Assembly (NCBI RefSeq): GCF_963082655.1
Contig: NC_081555.1
Span: 185,587,424-185,651,423 of the forward strand
Direction: 5' to 3'
Length of the DNA stretch: 64,000 bases
Origin: Stomoxys calcitrans
Lineage: Eukaryota; Arthropoda; Insecta; Diptera; Muscidae
Below, one piece after another: positions 9,546-20,129 of the stretch. Position numbers and translations under genes: made by a program. The notes under the pieces are model-generated. The model did not search any database. It was not told where the DNA came from and was given only the letters and a program-made list of their open reading frames with translations. Within the stretch, counting starts at the first letter, position 1. Each line of letters starts with the position of its first letter.

Positions 9546-10639
9546 TCCTAAAACATAACATTTTGCTTATGCAAATTAATAAATATGAAAAAGTGACGGT
9601 ACTTTGGATGAAGTTGAATAAGTTAATAGGTAATAAAACGTCAAAGTGTTCAAGGTAGTGAAACATTTTTTTTTGGATTGTTCATTTTTCCTTAATATGT
9701 TACCTACGTTCTGGTTGGTCCTATTTAAATGGCTAAAAGTGTTGCTCAAAGTACACGCATGATGGGCACGCATTTAGAGCTGCTTTGTGGAAGGTCTATA
9801 TGGGCCCATCATTTTGTTATGCCATTTTCTCTGTTCCATTCCATGAGAATTAACATGACTTGCAAGCAAAGAGGAATGTGTTTAAGGTGCCTCACTCCAC
9901 ATGCGAGTGTGTGCATGTGGGACTTTTGTACTTTTCAGTATCCATCTGGAATATTGTTTCACATCATGTCTCTCGGACCAGCACAGCCAAAGCTTCACTT
10001 CTAGGTGTTGCTGCTCTACATACGTCCATTTATGTACTTTTCTTTCCTCCTTGTTGTACCGCACTACGTTTTCATATGATTGGTTGCACTTCTTGGTTGT
10101 TTTCTTTTGCCCTGCTGCTTGCAAAAATGGTCCGTTTGTATGTATGAATCGCTCTCATATGGTAGGCATTATAGGTTTGGCTAAAGGTAAGATTACAGCA
10201 GGAACTTAAAGCAGTTAAGCCTGGCCCTATAAGCAAATTTAAATCTTTCCGAGTCAACATCAAAGTCTGGCCTTTTCGCATCGCATTAAGGATAAGAGAT
10301 AAAACGTCACTAGTATCAATTAAACTTGCCCGAATTTGATTTTGCACGCCAATAAGTGGCCTGCTTTTAAGAGCACTTATGCTTATATACGCAGTTTATA
10401 TGTGGATTACTTTGAAGAAGATAAGAAGATCTGTTTACAATTTTTTCTTATTGTCCACTTTTATAATTCTTTTTTTTTACTTTTTTAACAATTGCAACAA
10501 ATGGCAGACAGAATAGCTACTAAAATCATTTAAAATTTTTAAATATATGCATTAAAACATATCAAATGCTTTTATTATTGTTTACAAAATTGAAATGCTT
10601 AAAATCAAGTAAAAACGTGCAAGTTTGTTCGGAATGAAT
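9546..10639. other. Non-coding DNA with overlapping chance ORFs
   Basis: Five frames of 80-102 codons overlap on both strands between 9729 and 10347. None resembles a known family, and the mutual overlap argues against coding. The base composition is less AT-rich than the flanks, so this is probably low-copy host DNA. Confidence 0.4.
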
Positions 10640-10770
10640 CTTGGGCCGAAATATCAAGCGGATATGTTAATTCGTTAGAACACTAGTGTGATTTCGACAG
10701 ACAGACCGACGGACAAGTCTAGATCCACTTAGAATGCCAAGATGATGAAGAACATATATATGGGATTATA
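10640..10770 (-). mobile_element. mini-me-like GTCY-end fragment
   Basis: Contains GTGATTTCGACAGACAGACC followed by GACGGACAAG, an inverted (GTCY)n tract, then CATATATATGG. These are the two internal tracts expected next to the subterminal repeat, but the terminus itself is not recognisable. A degenerate fragment. Confidence 0.45.
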
Positions 10771-11310
10771 CTTACCCGATAATCAAAACACGGATTTTTA
10801 ATAATAATATTTAATATTGTATGGTTTGAGAGAGTAGAGAATTGTATTGGCACGTCTTTACTGTTTTGCGTCGTCGCAAGCACTGAACTGTGGTGGTTGA
10901 TTGACGCATGTGCACAGTGTTGTCAGATTAGGGAAATTTCCCCAAAACAGGTAATTTTTTTTCGTGATTGGGGAAACAATTTTCTCATTTAGGGTGCGGG
11001 GATTTTGGTGGCGAAAATGGTTAAAATTGGGGATTTTCTAGGGGAAATTCTGTCAGCATAGCTTCAAAATTATTTTTCTTGGATATACGAATTTTCATTA
11101 TGTTTAGTGCTGGTCAATACCCCTCAAAGTAGATGCGATTAAATAGAAAGCAAATTCAACTACACTGATGTTTGCTGTAGAAACGTATCTCCCGAGACAT
11201 AGGCTTTAGTCCATTAGGAGGCATAAGCCTTAGTCCATCGTACTAAAGCTGAAAAGGTTTCCAACTATATAAGGTCCTCTAAGGTCACGGCATCCAAAAT
11301 ACTAAGATAA
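10771..11310. other. Spacer with G-rich repeats
   Basis: Around 10930-11060 GGGGAAA/GGGGATT words recur, beginning with the palindrome-like GGGAAATTTCCCC. At 11195-11250 AGGCTTTAGTCCAT and AAGCCTTAGTCCAT form a short direct repeat. No element identified. Confidence 0.4.
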
Positions 11311-11886
11311 CTTTTTATACCCTCTACCTTTGGATGGAGGGTATTCTTATCTAGTCATTCAGTTCGGCATTCCAAGTCGGTCTATTCATTTCCGTCCCTC
11401 CGTCCGCTTGTCGAAACCATCATAGTAGTCCAACCAATTGAGCTTTCCCTTGAAATTTTGGGTCACTTGCAAATGGGCCATTACGGTTCAGATTTTGATA
11501 TAGCTCCCATATGAATTAGTCTTTTGACTTGACCTCTAAACCCCTAGAAACTGCAATTTCACCAATTCATTGGCTGTGGTCAGAAAACTTAATTTTTTAT
11601 AAAAAAAATTTTAATCAATGGGAGTTATATCTACATCTTAACCGATATGGCCCCAATGACCTACATCAATACTAAGTAATTGTGCAAAATTTCAAGTGGA
11701 AAGCTTTACTCGTTCGACAGCTATCGTGATTTCAACAGACGAACGGACGGGCATGGCTTGATCGACTCAGAACATCGAAACGATGAAGAATATGTATACT
11801 TTATAGGATCTTAGACGAATATTTCGAGGTGTTACAAACGGAATGACTAGATTAGTATACCTCCATCCTATGGTGGTGGGTATAAA
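11311..11886. mobile_element. Fold-back mini-me-like element with GTCY ends on both sides
   Basis: The left end reads TATACCCTCTACC...GGATGGAGGGTAT and leads into TCCGTCCCTCCGTCCGC. The right end is the same kind of terminus inverted: CAACAGACGAACGGACGGG, a TATGTATACTTTATAGG tract, CCTCCATCCTATGG and GGTGGTGGGTATA (about 11872-11884). A standard copy has one GTCY end and one palindrome end; here both ends are GTCY ends. Either two copies recombined head to head or a fold-back variant exists. No coding capacity. Confidence 0.65.
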
Positions 11887-12021
11887 AACCACAAAAAAAA
11901 GGTATGAGAGCGTGAGCCCTTTTACGCTATGTGAGAAGGCACAAGAAATGAACAATTTCCGCTTGAAAGACCCATCCATATGAAAATATATGCCGTTTAA
12001 AGTGCGCTATATTCGTATTCG

Positions 12022-12325
12022 AGGCCACCGTAGCGCAAAGGTTAGCATGTCCGCCTATGACGCTCAACGCCTGGGTTCGAATCCTGGCGAGACCTGGTTT
12101 TCCCTCCTAATGCTGGCAACATTTATGAGATATTATGACATGTAAAACTTCTCTCCAAAGAGATGTCACACTGCGCCACGCCTTTCGGACTCGGCTATAA
12201 AACGGCCCCCGTTATCATTGAGCTTAAACTTGAATCGGACTGCACTCATTGATATGTGAGAAGTTTGCCCCTGTTCCTTAGTGGAATGTTCATGGACAAA
12301 ATTTGCATTTGCATTCGCATTCGAT
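12022..12325 (+). mobile_element. tRNA-derived SINE, full-length copy
   Basis: The head has an RNA polymerase III A box-like segment TAGCGCAAAGGTTAGC (12031-12046) and a B box GGTTCGAATCC (12074-12084), spaced as in a tRNA. An unrelated body of about 200 bp follows, containing CGGACTCGGCTATAAAA and TGAATCGGACTGCACTCATT. The tail is short TGCATT-type repeats (TTTGCATTTGCATTCGCATT). Other copies: 8417-8590, 23181-23484, 28708-28866, 42935-42990, 46428-46735 (inverted) and 61275-61352 (inverted head). It encodes no protein and relies on a LINE partner. The head looks like a tRNA gene but its acceptor ends are not paired well enough to call one. Confidence 0.88.
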
Positions 12326-13437
12326 ATACATAAGACAAGTTTTATGAATACAGAAAGTGACAGCTCACATGGCATGTCTTATCGTCTAATGCCGGCTTTA
12401 AGTAGATTGATCAACTCGGAAAATATTTTGTTTATGTATTTTTATTAACAAACTATAAGTCGCATTTTTGATCGGATTACCTTGAAACTTGTCACAGGCG
12501 ACTTTAAAGGCGCATAGCCTGAACCTATGAAATCGGTTCAGATACCTAAATTTGAACCAATATAGCAATAACCTGAGGATTTGTCAACCGATCTCTGCGA
12601 AATTTGGCACATAGTATTCCTTTGTGGCCTTTGATACTACTGTTGAATTTCATATGCATAACATTAGCTTTATTCGTTGGGTTTGCCCGATTTTCATTTA
12701 TGAAGCGCAAAAATCCGTAAAAATTATAACTCCTTGGTGAATTACGAAATTGTAAATTTTGTTCGTTTTACGAATACAAGGAACCATGAAATTCAATTTA
12801 TTCCACCAAATTTTCAGTCAATTTCAGTTAGCAACTCCTTATTTTCTGTCCATCACATAGTCCACTATTGGTATGTGCAATCATCCATCCGTCCACTAGA
12901 AATGGAGAGATTCAGAGATGTTGATCAACTCATCACCTTATCAAATCAACCATTCTCCAGAGAGGATGACAAATGTGAATTATGATCCATTTTTGTCTCC
13001 CACAGTCTTCTGGCATTTGGATGTGTTTGAGGTGAACTTTCATTACCTAGTGTTAAAGTGCAAATTTGCTGCTGTACATGCGGACAACGAGTTGGCAATA
13101 ATTCATGTCAAGTGTCTGTCTCTCCGAACGAAAGTACATGGGAAAAGTTTAGCAGGACTATCATTAAAAGTATGTACATAAACACATGTGTACAAGTATA
13201 CGCACATTCGAACATTACGAATGTGATGGGTTGAAATTTCGTAGAAGCTATACAATAGGATGATGACTTTTTTACAACCTTTTTTCCCTGTATAATTATT
13301 GGACGAGTTTTTATTTAGGATTAGATAAAATCGTACATAAAAGGTGATTCGGAAAAGTAACCGCACGCACAAACCTCTTTGAAATGAAAATTTTGTAATA
13401 TTTTAAAATCGTTTTGTGCGTTCGGTTTTTATTAAAT
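12326..13437. other. Non-coding DNA, faint mini-me-like unit
   Basis: Near 12530-12620 there are phrases GAAATCGGTTCAGATACC and CAACCGATCTCTGCGAAATT that resemble mini-me tandem units and a stretch near 22690. Frames of 83-89 codons (12734-12985, 12918-13181, 13103-13372) overlap and match nothing. No gene is called. Confidence 0.4.
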
Positions 13438-13631
13438 ACTAGCCGAACCGGGCCCGCTCCGCTGCGTCTTCTTTAACTCTTTTATATCGCCCTGAATGTG
13501 AATATCAAACTCGTGTCATTGTAGCATATATCCGCCTATCGTGATTGGTCTATATATCCATTTGGCGGGTTTTGTGCGGCCCCCGTGGCCCCAGACTACA
13601 ACAATAGAAACCATATTTTGTTTTTTGATAC
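13438..13631. repeat. Left part of a repeat split by LINE insertion
   Basis: Starts ACTAGCCGAACCGGGCCCGC. It contains GAATATCAAACTCGTGTCAT and a CATTTGGCGGGTTTTGTGCG / CCCCCGTGGCCCC block. Related phrases reappear at 15280-15500 on the other side of the two LINE fragments. An ACTAGC-GAACC-GGC terminus is also seen inverted near 29180-29205. Class unknown. Confidence 0.5.
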
Positions 13632-13785
13632 GATAGGTTAGGTTGAATAGAGGTGCAGATATTAATTCGTCCCATGCCACTATGGACATACACCTAAGCC
13701 AGTAATCGGCATGCTGTACGCTCTAAAAACTATAAAGTAACCTCTAAAAAGAAAATTTTAAGTTAGGAATTTCAATGTCACTCCC

Positions 13786-14070
13786 CTAAGTTTTCAATGC
13801 CACTCCCCTAAGTTTTTTCATGTCTGATATTGTGTCTCCACCTAAGGACCGGTATCTCTTGGACGCGGAAGCCGGGCAATGACAAAGGAAATGCTCCAAC
13901 GTCTCATCATCTTCCCCGCATGCCTTACACATGCCATCACTTGCCGCACCGATTTTACATAAGTGAGCTCGTAGTCCTATGTGTCCCGTTATGATACCAA
14001 TAGCTATACTGACCTCCTTCTTGCTTCCTTTCAGTAATAGCCTCGTCTTCTCACGATCTGGATCCCCCAT
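13786..14070 (-). pseudogene. LINE ORF2 C-terminal cysteine/histidine domain
   Basis: 94 codons. Contains TGHIGLRAHLCKIG, then a CKAC...ETLEHFLCHCPA block in which Cys-Cys-His-Cys positions suit a metal-binding knuckle, and ends DMKKLRGVALKT. The same block ends the copy on the plus strand (20330-20490). It lies in a different frame from the RNase H segment upstream, overlapping it at 14031-14070, so a frameshift has separated them. Confidence 0.75.
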
Positions 14071-14432
14071 AAGATTTTCGCCGTTCTACCGACCGTTTCG
14101 CTGTTCCACAATGTTGCACGAGCATTCGTCGCCCACTCCCTTAACTCGGACTGCGTCGACCCGAAAGGCTTCGGTTTAACCAAGTTTATTGACGGCAGTC
14201 CTCTGGCCTTCACCGCCAAATCGTCTGCCCTTTCATTTCCCCTTACTCCGTTATGGCCTAGCACCCAAACGATGCGCATTTTCTCATCCTCAGACAAGGC
14301 GTTAATCTCGTTCTTACACTGCAAGACTGTTCGTGACCTTACCGTTCTGGTTGTTATTGCCCTTATGGCAATTTTACTATCGGTAAAAATGTTCAGACTC
14401 GACGTCCTCGCGTTAGCACCACACAACTTCAC
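14031..14432 (-). pseudogene. LINE RNase H domain
   Basis: 133 codons. RNase H signatures: IFTDSKIAIRA with the catalytic Asp (16-19 FTDS), then WVLGHNGVRGNERADDLA with His 60 and Asp 70. These match the middle Asp and the C-terminal GH-G-x-GNE-AD motif of retroelement RNase H. The N-terminal strand of the domain lies upstream at 14435-14600 in another frame and is broken by stops. Role in the family: removes template RNA during target-primed reverse transcription. Confidence 0.8.
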
Positions 14433-14702
14433 GCATTCCGTGATCGCCCGGATCTCAGCCTACAGGACCGTATAATGGTCAGGCAGTCTCAACATCTGTT
14501 TTAGTCCCTGGGTTTTCAATGTAAACCCACAGGCCCACTCTGTCCTCTAGTTTTGATCCATCCGTGTAACATGATCTTCCATATGGCAATACTAGGGTTC
14601 CGTCAATCCAAGACTGTGCCGATGGCAGCAGTGCGTCGCACTCGACTTCAAGGTTCATCTCAGGTATCCGATCGGAAATCTCTCCACTTCCTTCCAGGTG
14701 AC

Positions 14703-15170
14703 GGTAGGCTACGTTGAAAAGAATGTGCAGATATTAATCTGCCCCATGCCACTTTAGACATACACCCAAGCCAGTAATCGGCTTGTTGTGCGCTCTAAAA
14801 ACTAAAAAGTGACTTTAAAGAAAAAATTTTAATTTTTGGAAAAGGCTCGTAGTGTTATGTGTCCCGTTATGACACCAAAAGCTATACTGAGCCCCTTTTT
14901 ACTTCCTTTCAGTAATAGCCTCCTCCTCTCACGATACGGCTCACCCCATAGGATTTTCGCCGTCCTACCGACTGTTTTGCTGTTCCACAGCGTTACATGC
15001 GTTTGTTGCCCACGAGCTTAAATCGGACTGCGCCGACCCGAAAGGCAGTCCTCTGGCCTTCACTGCCAAATCGTCCGCCCTTTCATTCCCCCTTACTCCG
15101 TTATGGCCCGGCACTCAAACGATGCGGATTGTGTCACCATCAGAGAGGTCTTTAATCCCCTTCTTACACA
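14703..15170 (-). mobile_element. RNase H-bearing LINE fragment, copy B
   Basis: Repeats the copy A order in the same orientation: a degraded 3' terminus (GGCTACGTTGAAAAGAATGT), the GCGCTCTAAAAACT 3' UTR, then a shortened C-terminal coding block and RNase H remnants (TCGTCCGCCCTTTCATTCCC at about 15069). About 120 bp of the C-terminal domain present in copy A is missing. Adjacent same-orientation copies suggest either insertion into the same site or a local duplication. Confidence 0.7.
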
Positions 15171-15239
15171 CCTCGGTGACTGTAAGAATGCACAAAAATT
15201 TCGAACGAATCGCACCACCAATCTCCGAGATCTGATGTT

Positions 15240-15530
15240 TTTAAAAATTAGGGTAATGAGAAGTTCTTTTTAGGGAAGCGATGGCAGCTCAGACATTTCG
15301 TCTCCAATATGGATATCAAATTCGTGCAACACACCCAAATCCCTTTAATTTGAGCCCCATATTGCAATGGTCGGTAAACATGAACCGTTTGGACGGTGGT
15401 TTGGGGCTGGGGCTGTCACCGGTACTTTGCCCTGAAAATAGATATCAATTTCGTTCTTTACCCCAAATACCGCTGATTTGAGCTCCAATTTGCCATAGTC
15501 GGATATGAAGATTAGTTTTTAAAGTTTAAC
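15240..15530. repeat. Right part of the repeat split by LINE insertion
   Basis: Two degenerate units about 140 bp apart: ATATGGATATCAAATTCGTG and ATAGATATCAATTTCGTTC, each followed by a GAGC(C)CCA(T)AT-TTGC-AT-GTCGG phrase. The first is followed by CCGTTTGGACGGTGG. The same phrases occur at 13490-13600, so the 13.63-15.17 kb LINE block appears to interrupt one repeat. Confidence 0.5.
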
Positions 15531-17850
15531 TTGAAGTACAAAAATGCTGGTATGTCCAATGACAAATATCATTACAGCAATACGCAAACGGCTGTTAGGT
15601 ACAAAAATATAATAAGAATTTTTTAGGCTCTTGCATTGTTTGGTAGCATTTACGCGATAAAGAAATATCTATCCCAAAGGCGGTGTTTAAAAACTGGAAG
15701 GTTTTTAATAAAGTCCTTCATAACATCCACACAAATCCAAATAAACTCTGAAAGTGTTTGGATTACCAGCCGAGATCCCCTTATAGTTGGTAAACTGTTA
15801 AAGCCGGTATCGTGAATGCAACCGTTGGACGGAATGCCAGAGAATATTGTCATGTGTGGCCCGTTCAAGAATTATACCTGAATATGAATAAAATACGAAT
15901 CTGTACCAAATATATCTCAGTTGTTGTGGACAGTAACGTGAATTCAACTGAAGGACGTCTAGATATACGGATATATTGTAGTTAATTAGTCTTAACATTT
16001 TTTTTTGTGATGAAATGCAAACGAAATTGATTAACCTAATTTTGGCTATTGCGGATTTGCTTGGAAAAAATGTCTATCACAGATACCCATCACGGATACA
16101 ATATGCTTGGACACATGCATATGGATTTGTGTAAGGTGTTAATTGCCCAATTGATTAATTCCACAAATATTTCAATGAATGAAAAACGTTTCCTTCGAAA
16201 TGCCCTGGATTTTTGAGTTTTGGTTTTTAGTTTTGAATAAAAATCGCTTAAGTCTTTTGGCTTTTTCGGGCAATGGACCTCAGACATGGAGAAGTGCCAA
16301 AAACCAAAAAGTGATGTATTGTATTTTCTGGAAATCGCTCCAAAGTGTTGAATGCAATAAAATATTCATATGCTTCCATTAACCAAACACATTCACCCAA
16401 AGACACTCACTTAAACACAAGCAAGCCATTGTCCATTTGCATGCAGCTTGGGATGCCCAGGACGTCAATGTAACATTCGCTAAAAGAGTATTTTCTGATG
16501 ACTCAGGTCGTCGTACTGGTCGAGCTCCTCCATATCCTGATGCGGGCTGGGCCACATGCTGGTCAGGCCACTGCGAGTCCCGTGGGAGTAAATAGCAAAA
16601 TGCATATGGGCAAAGGATGCGAACAGAGGTAACATTCGGCGAAGGAGTGGTGATATGTGCAGCAATACGGTGTGATTGCCATTAAAAAGCCTTACTACTG
16701 AACGGCATGTCTGAAATTTTGCTGGGATTGCTACTCCCACAGGTCGGTGGCGACGACGAAATTGTGAACAGTGAAACAATTAAGTACATGCCTGTAATGT
16801 GTGTTTGTTGAAGTTTTTTTTTTTTTTAAATCATCCATTTCGGTAAGAGTTGAGCTGAGCTGAGTGCTGTGAATATGACGCCGGTGATGATGACGATGGT
16901 AATGGTGATGGTGATGGTGATGTGTGACAACTGTGGCTTGTGTGGCTCAAGTTCAACATTTCCCCTTTTTAAACGGGAAAGGGTAGTAGCAGTAGCAGCC
17001 GCAGCAGCAGCAATGACTTCTTTCCAATTCATATTCGCATTAAAAGGAGGTTGGTGATGTGTAACATTCGAAAGAGCTAACAGCAGTCGCATCAAAAAGT
17101 CGACAATGAAGTGACAGTCATTCGGAGACCACGCACAACGCCACACATGTGAGGGTTTTTGCAAATGCGAGTATTAACATACATTTCCGCTATAATTCCT
17201 TTCGATTGTGCCTTTTTTGTATTTTGTATCCTTGGAGCAGGCCGCTTTGAACTGTGCAGCCCAAGTTGTACGAGTTGCTTTTGTCATGTTCTACATCGCA
17301 CGGTCGTTCTTTGTGTCACTCGTCGTTAAAGGTCTTCGAGAAAGGAAAGAAAACAAATTCCGACTCAGAGTCATCTGATACACCCAGTGCGTTTTGCATG
17401 ACATCCAAATGTGAATCCTTTAACACTGTCAAGTTGTTGCTACACAACAACTTGAAGGATGAAGCAAACCCGTACCACCATATGGTTAGTGCCAAAAATA
17501 AGGTCAAATCAAGGGTAAATAAAATAAATTGGGCTAGATTGTAGTGTTCGGACGTTCGAAATTCGTATCTGATATATAAATGTTCGCAAGTCCACAAATT
17601 TACGCCGAAAAACATCTATGTAATATTTAAGAACAGAACATACCTTGCTCTCGCACTCTCAGTGCAGCTGTTGCATTCATGATCCGAACGTTTTCCGCAT
17701 AGATTTTTATTTTCCTAGGTATTTTGTGACTTCAAATGGACGTAAGAAACGATGGTGTTTTAGTATATTTGACACGAATATTTATACATCTGGTCAAAAA
17801 GGCTATATATATTTATATATTTATTTTTTTTTAATAATAGAAACATTATA
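15531..17850. other. Low-copy DNA with trinucleotide-type microsatellites
   Basis: No recognisable gene. Microsatellites: a GATGGT/GATGAT tract at about 16884-16922 and a GTAGCAGTAGCAGCCGCAGC tract at about 16986-17012. Frames of 96-112 codons (16826-17164 minus, 17254-17544 plus, 17316-17615 minus) partly consist of translated microsatellite or overlap one another, and none matches a family. Composition is richer in GC than the repeats, consistent with host intergenic or intronic sequence. Confidence 0.45.
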
Positions 17851-18731
17851 TTGGGTTGCTCAAAAAGTAATTGCGGATTTTTTAAAAGAAAGTAAATGCA
17901 CTTTTATTAAAACTTAGAATGAACTTTAATCAAATATATAATTGCCATTATGTTCGATAACCTTTTGCCATCTTCCTGGCAAATTTAGTATTCCACGCTC
18001 ATAGAACTACTGGCCTTTATCTGCAAAAAACTGAACCAAGTGCGATTTTATAGCCTCATCATTGCCGAAAGTTTTACCATTTAAGGAGTTCTGCAAAGAT
18101 CGAAATAAATGGTAGTCTGATGGTGCAAGGTCAGGGCTATATGTTGGATGCATCAAAAGTTCCCAGCCAAGCTCACTCAGTTTTGGCGAGTGACCAAAGA
18201 TGTGTGCGGTCTAGCGTTGTCCTGGTGGAATATGACACCTTTACGATTGACCAATTCTGGTCGCTTCTCCTTGATGGCTGTATTCAATTTGTCCAATTGT
18301 TGACAGTAAACATCCGAATTAATCATTTGGTTCCTTGGAAGCAGCTTAAAATATACCACACCCTTCCAATCCCACCAAACAGACAGCATAACCTTCTTTT
18401 GGTGGATATCAGCCTTTGAAGTGGTTTGAGCTGGTTCACCATGCTTGGACCATGATCGTTTTCGACTAACGTTGTTGTAAACAATCCATTTTTCGTCTCC
18501 AGTTATGATTCGTTTTAAAAACGGATCGAATTCATTGCGTTTAAGGTGCATATCACAAGCGTTGATTCGGTTTGTTAAATGAATTTCTTTCAATACATGT
18601 GGTACTAAAGCAAGCTAAAAGTAACAGCTGATAACTGACAGAAGAAAGAAAGTCACAAGCCGTTGAAAAAATTTGTCAACGCCGACTATATAACTACTAT
18701 ATTACCGACAATTACTTTTTGGGCAACCCAA
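17851..18731 (-). mobile_element. Internally deleted mariner element with TA duplication
   Basis: The left terminus TTGGGTTGCTCAAAAAGTAA and the inverted right terminus TTACTTTTTGGGCAACCCAA form terminal inverted repeats, with TA immediately outside both ends (17849-17850 and 18732-18733). Mariner elements are about 1.3 kb; this one is 881 bp, because the region encoding the N-terminal DNA-binding domain is lost between 18593 and the right repeat. It encodes a broken transposase. A shorter deletion derivative of the same family lies at 48941-49152. Confidence 0.92.
17930..18593 (-). pseudogene. Mariner transposase, catalytic part, frameshifted
   Basis: The open stretch 18177-18593 (138 codons) contains TGDEKW with the first catalytic Asp (residue 33) and HQDNARPH with the second (residue 125). 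The 92-residue spacing is normal for mariner DD34D enzymes. It stops after LVTRQN. The downstream part, including the [12 protein letters not shown] block with the third Asp, continues in another frame at about 18060-18140 and runs to about 17935, with a stop inside. The N-terminal helix-turn-helix half is deleted. The family cuts and pastes at TA. This copy cannot make an active enzyme. Confidence 0.88.
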
Positions 18732-18733
18732 TA

Positions 18734-19343
18734 TGTTCACCCTCAGAAATTCTCTTAAATGTGATATATTGTCCACTATATATTTATTTTATCGTAACTT
18801 AGTGAGTTCGATGAAAATCCATTTTCCACAAGATACGAAGGGACTCACAGAGACACCGGAATCTTGGAATAAAGACGTTGATCGAAGGTTTATAATTACG
18901 GAATTTATGGTGGAGGAATCCTTGAGGAGCTTCAAACCATTTGAGTCACCTGAACATGATGGAATATTTCCGGCGTTACTATAGAAAGTGGCAGACTATC
19001 TGGCGCCTCGACTGAACAAAATTTTCACAGCGTGCCTATGTTCACCCTCAGAAATTCTCTTAAATGTGATATATTGTCCACTATATATTTATTTTATCGT
19101 AACTTAGTGAGTTCGATGAAAATCCATTTTCCACAAGATACGAAGGGACTCACAGAGACACCGGAATCTTGGAATAAAGACGTTGATCGAAGGTTTATAA
19201 TTACGGAATTTATGGTGGAGGAATCCTTGAGGAGCTTCAAACCATTTAAGTCACCTGAACATGATGGAATATTTCCGGCGTTACTATAGAAAGTGGCAGA
19301 CTATCTGGCGCCTCGACTGAACAAAATTTTCACAGCGTGCCTA
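18734..19343 (+). repeat. 305-bp tandem duplication in LINE coding sequence
   Basis: Units 18734-19038 and 19039-19343 begin TGTTCACCCTCAGAAATTCT and end CACAGCGTGCCTA-type sequence. By eye they differ at one base (TTTGAGTCACC against TTTAAGTCACC). Both units are immediately preceded by TA. The second unit runs on into the RT. Confidence 0.9.
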
Positions 19344-20000
19344 GGACTCGCATATACTCCGAAAGCCTGGCAGGAGGCTAGGGTGATGTTTATACCCAAG
19401 CCCTGCTACGCAGACGATGTTATAATACTTCTATGGGGTAAGGATCCGAACGAGCTATGCAGAAGAGCCGAGAGGGTCTTGCATATGGCATATGACTGGG
19501 CTAGACCCAGAGGTCTTAATGTTAACCCAGAGAAGACTGAAATGTTAACACGAGGAAGACGAAGGTGGGCTATTTTAACGCACTACGATTCGATATCTGA
19601 CACGGTCAAACACTTAGGTGTGATCTTGCGCAGGAAACTGAATTGGAAGTGTCCCATTCAGGAGCGTACTGAGAAGGCTCACATATGTTGGGCACTATGT
19701 AGACGGACCGTAGGCTCGAAATGGGGTCTGAATCCGAGTATAGTTCACTGGCTCCACAGAAGCGTGATTAGACCAATATTTACTTACGCCTCAGTAGTTT
19801 GGTGGACTTCTATGGAGAAAAACTGCAACATAAGGATCATACAACAGGTTCAGAAAACATGTGGTCTTGGCATAGGCGGAGCGATGAGGACCACGCCCAC
19901 CAAGGCACTGGAGACTATTCTAGATATCCGACCCATTGACATACAGATTAAGTGGGAGAATGGATTGATGATGGGAACAGCTCATACCACCGCGGTATAA
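19293..20000 (+). pseudogene. LINE reverse transcriptase with palm deletion
   Basis: A 235-codon frame. It opens with a RT fingers phrase (PKAWQEARVMFIPKP, residues 23-37), then jumps straight to CYADDVIILL (38-47, catalytic YADD at 39-42). The first-Asp motif and the PQG loop that should lie between are absent, so roughly 150 residues are deleted in frame. After YADD come VKHLGVILRRKLNW and a thumb/connection region with SVIRPIFTYASVVWW. No activity is possible without the first catalytic Asp. The clade is an RNase H-bearing one (I/R1/LOA-like), by comparison with the downstream domain. Confidence 0.8.
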
Positions 20001-20129
20001 ACGAGGCGACGATAGGAAACCTGGAAGGAAGGGAAGAGGTTTCCGATCGGATACCTGAGATGAACCTTAAAGTCGTGTGCGAGGCACTGCTGCCATCGGC
20101 ACAGTCTTGAATTGACGGAACCCTAGTAT

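Larger units (their letters stand above)
13634..14702 (-). mobile_element. RNase H-bearing LINE fragment, copy A
   Basis: On the minus strand: RNase H beginning near 14600 (DGSKLEDRVGL), RNase H core and zinc-knuckle-like C-terminus, a 3' UTR shared with the copy at 18734-20623, and the 3' terminus AACCTAACCTA at about 13634. It is truncated 5' near 14702, where the next fragment begins. RT is absent. The RNase H places it among the I/R1/LOA-like group rather than jockey; the exact clade is not determined. Confidence 0.75.

Noticed and set aside
9729..10347. Cluster of overlapping ORFs on both strands
   Set aside because: Mutual overlap in several frames without any family match indicates low stop density, not genes.
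12022..12095. A tRNA gene, because A and B boxes are present
   Set aside because: The same head is followed by the same unrelated body in several copies, and the acceptor stem does not close cleanly, so it is a SINE head.
16826..17164. A 112-codon frame with Ala and Ile/Thr repeats
   Set aside because: The repeats are translated GAT-GGT and GCA microsatellites.
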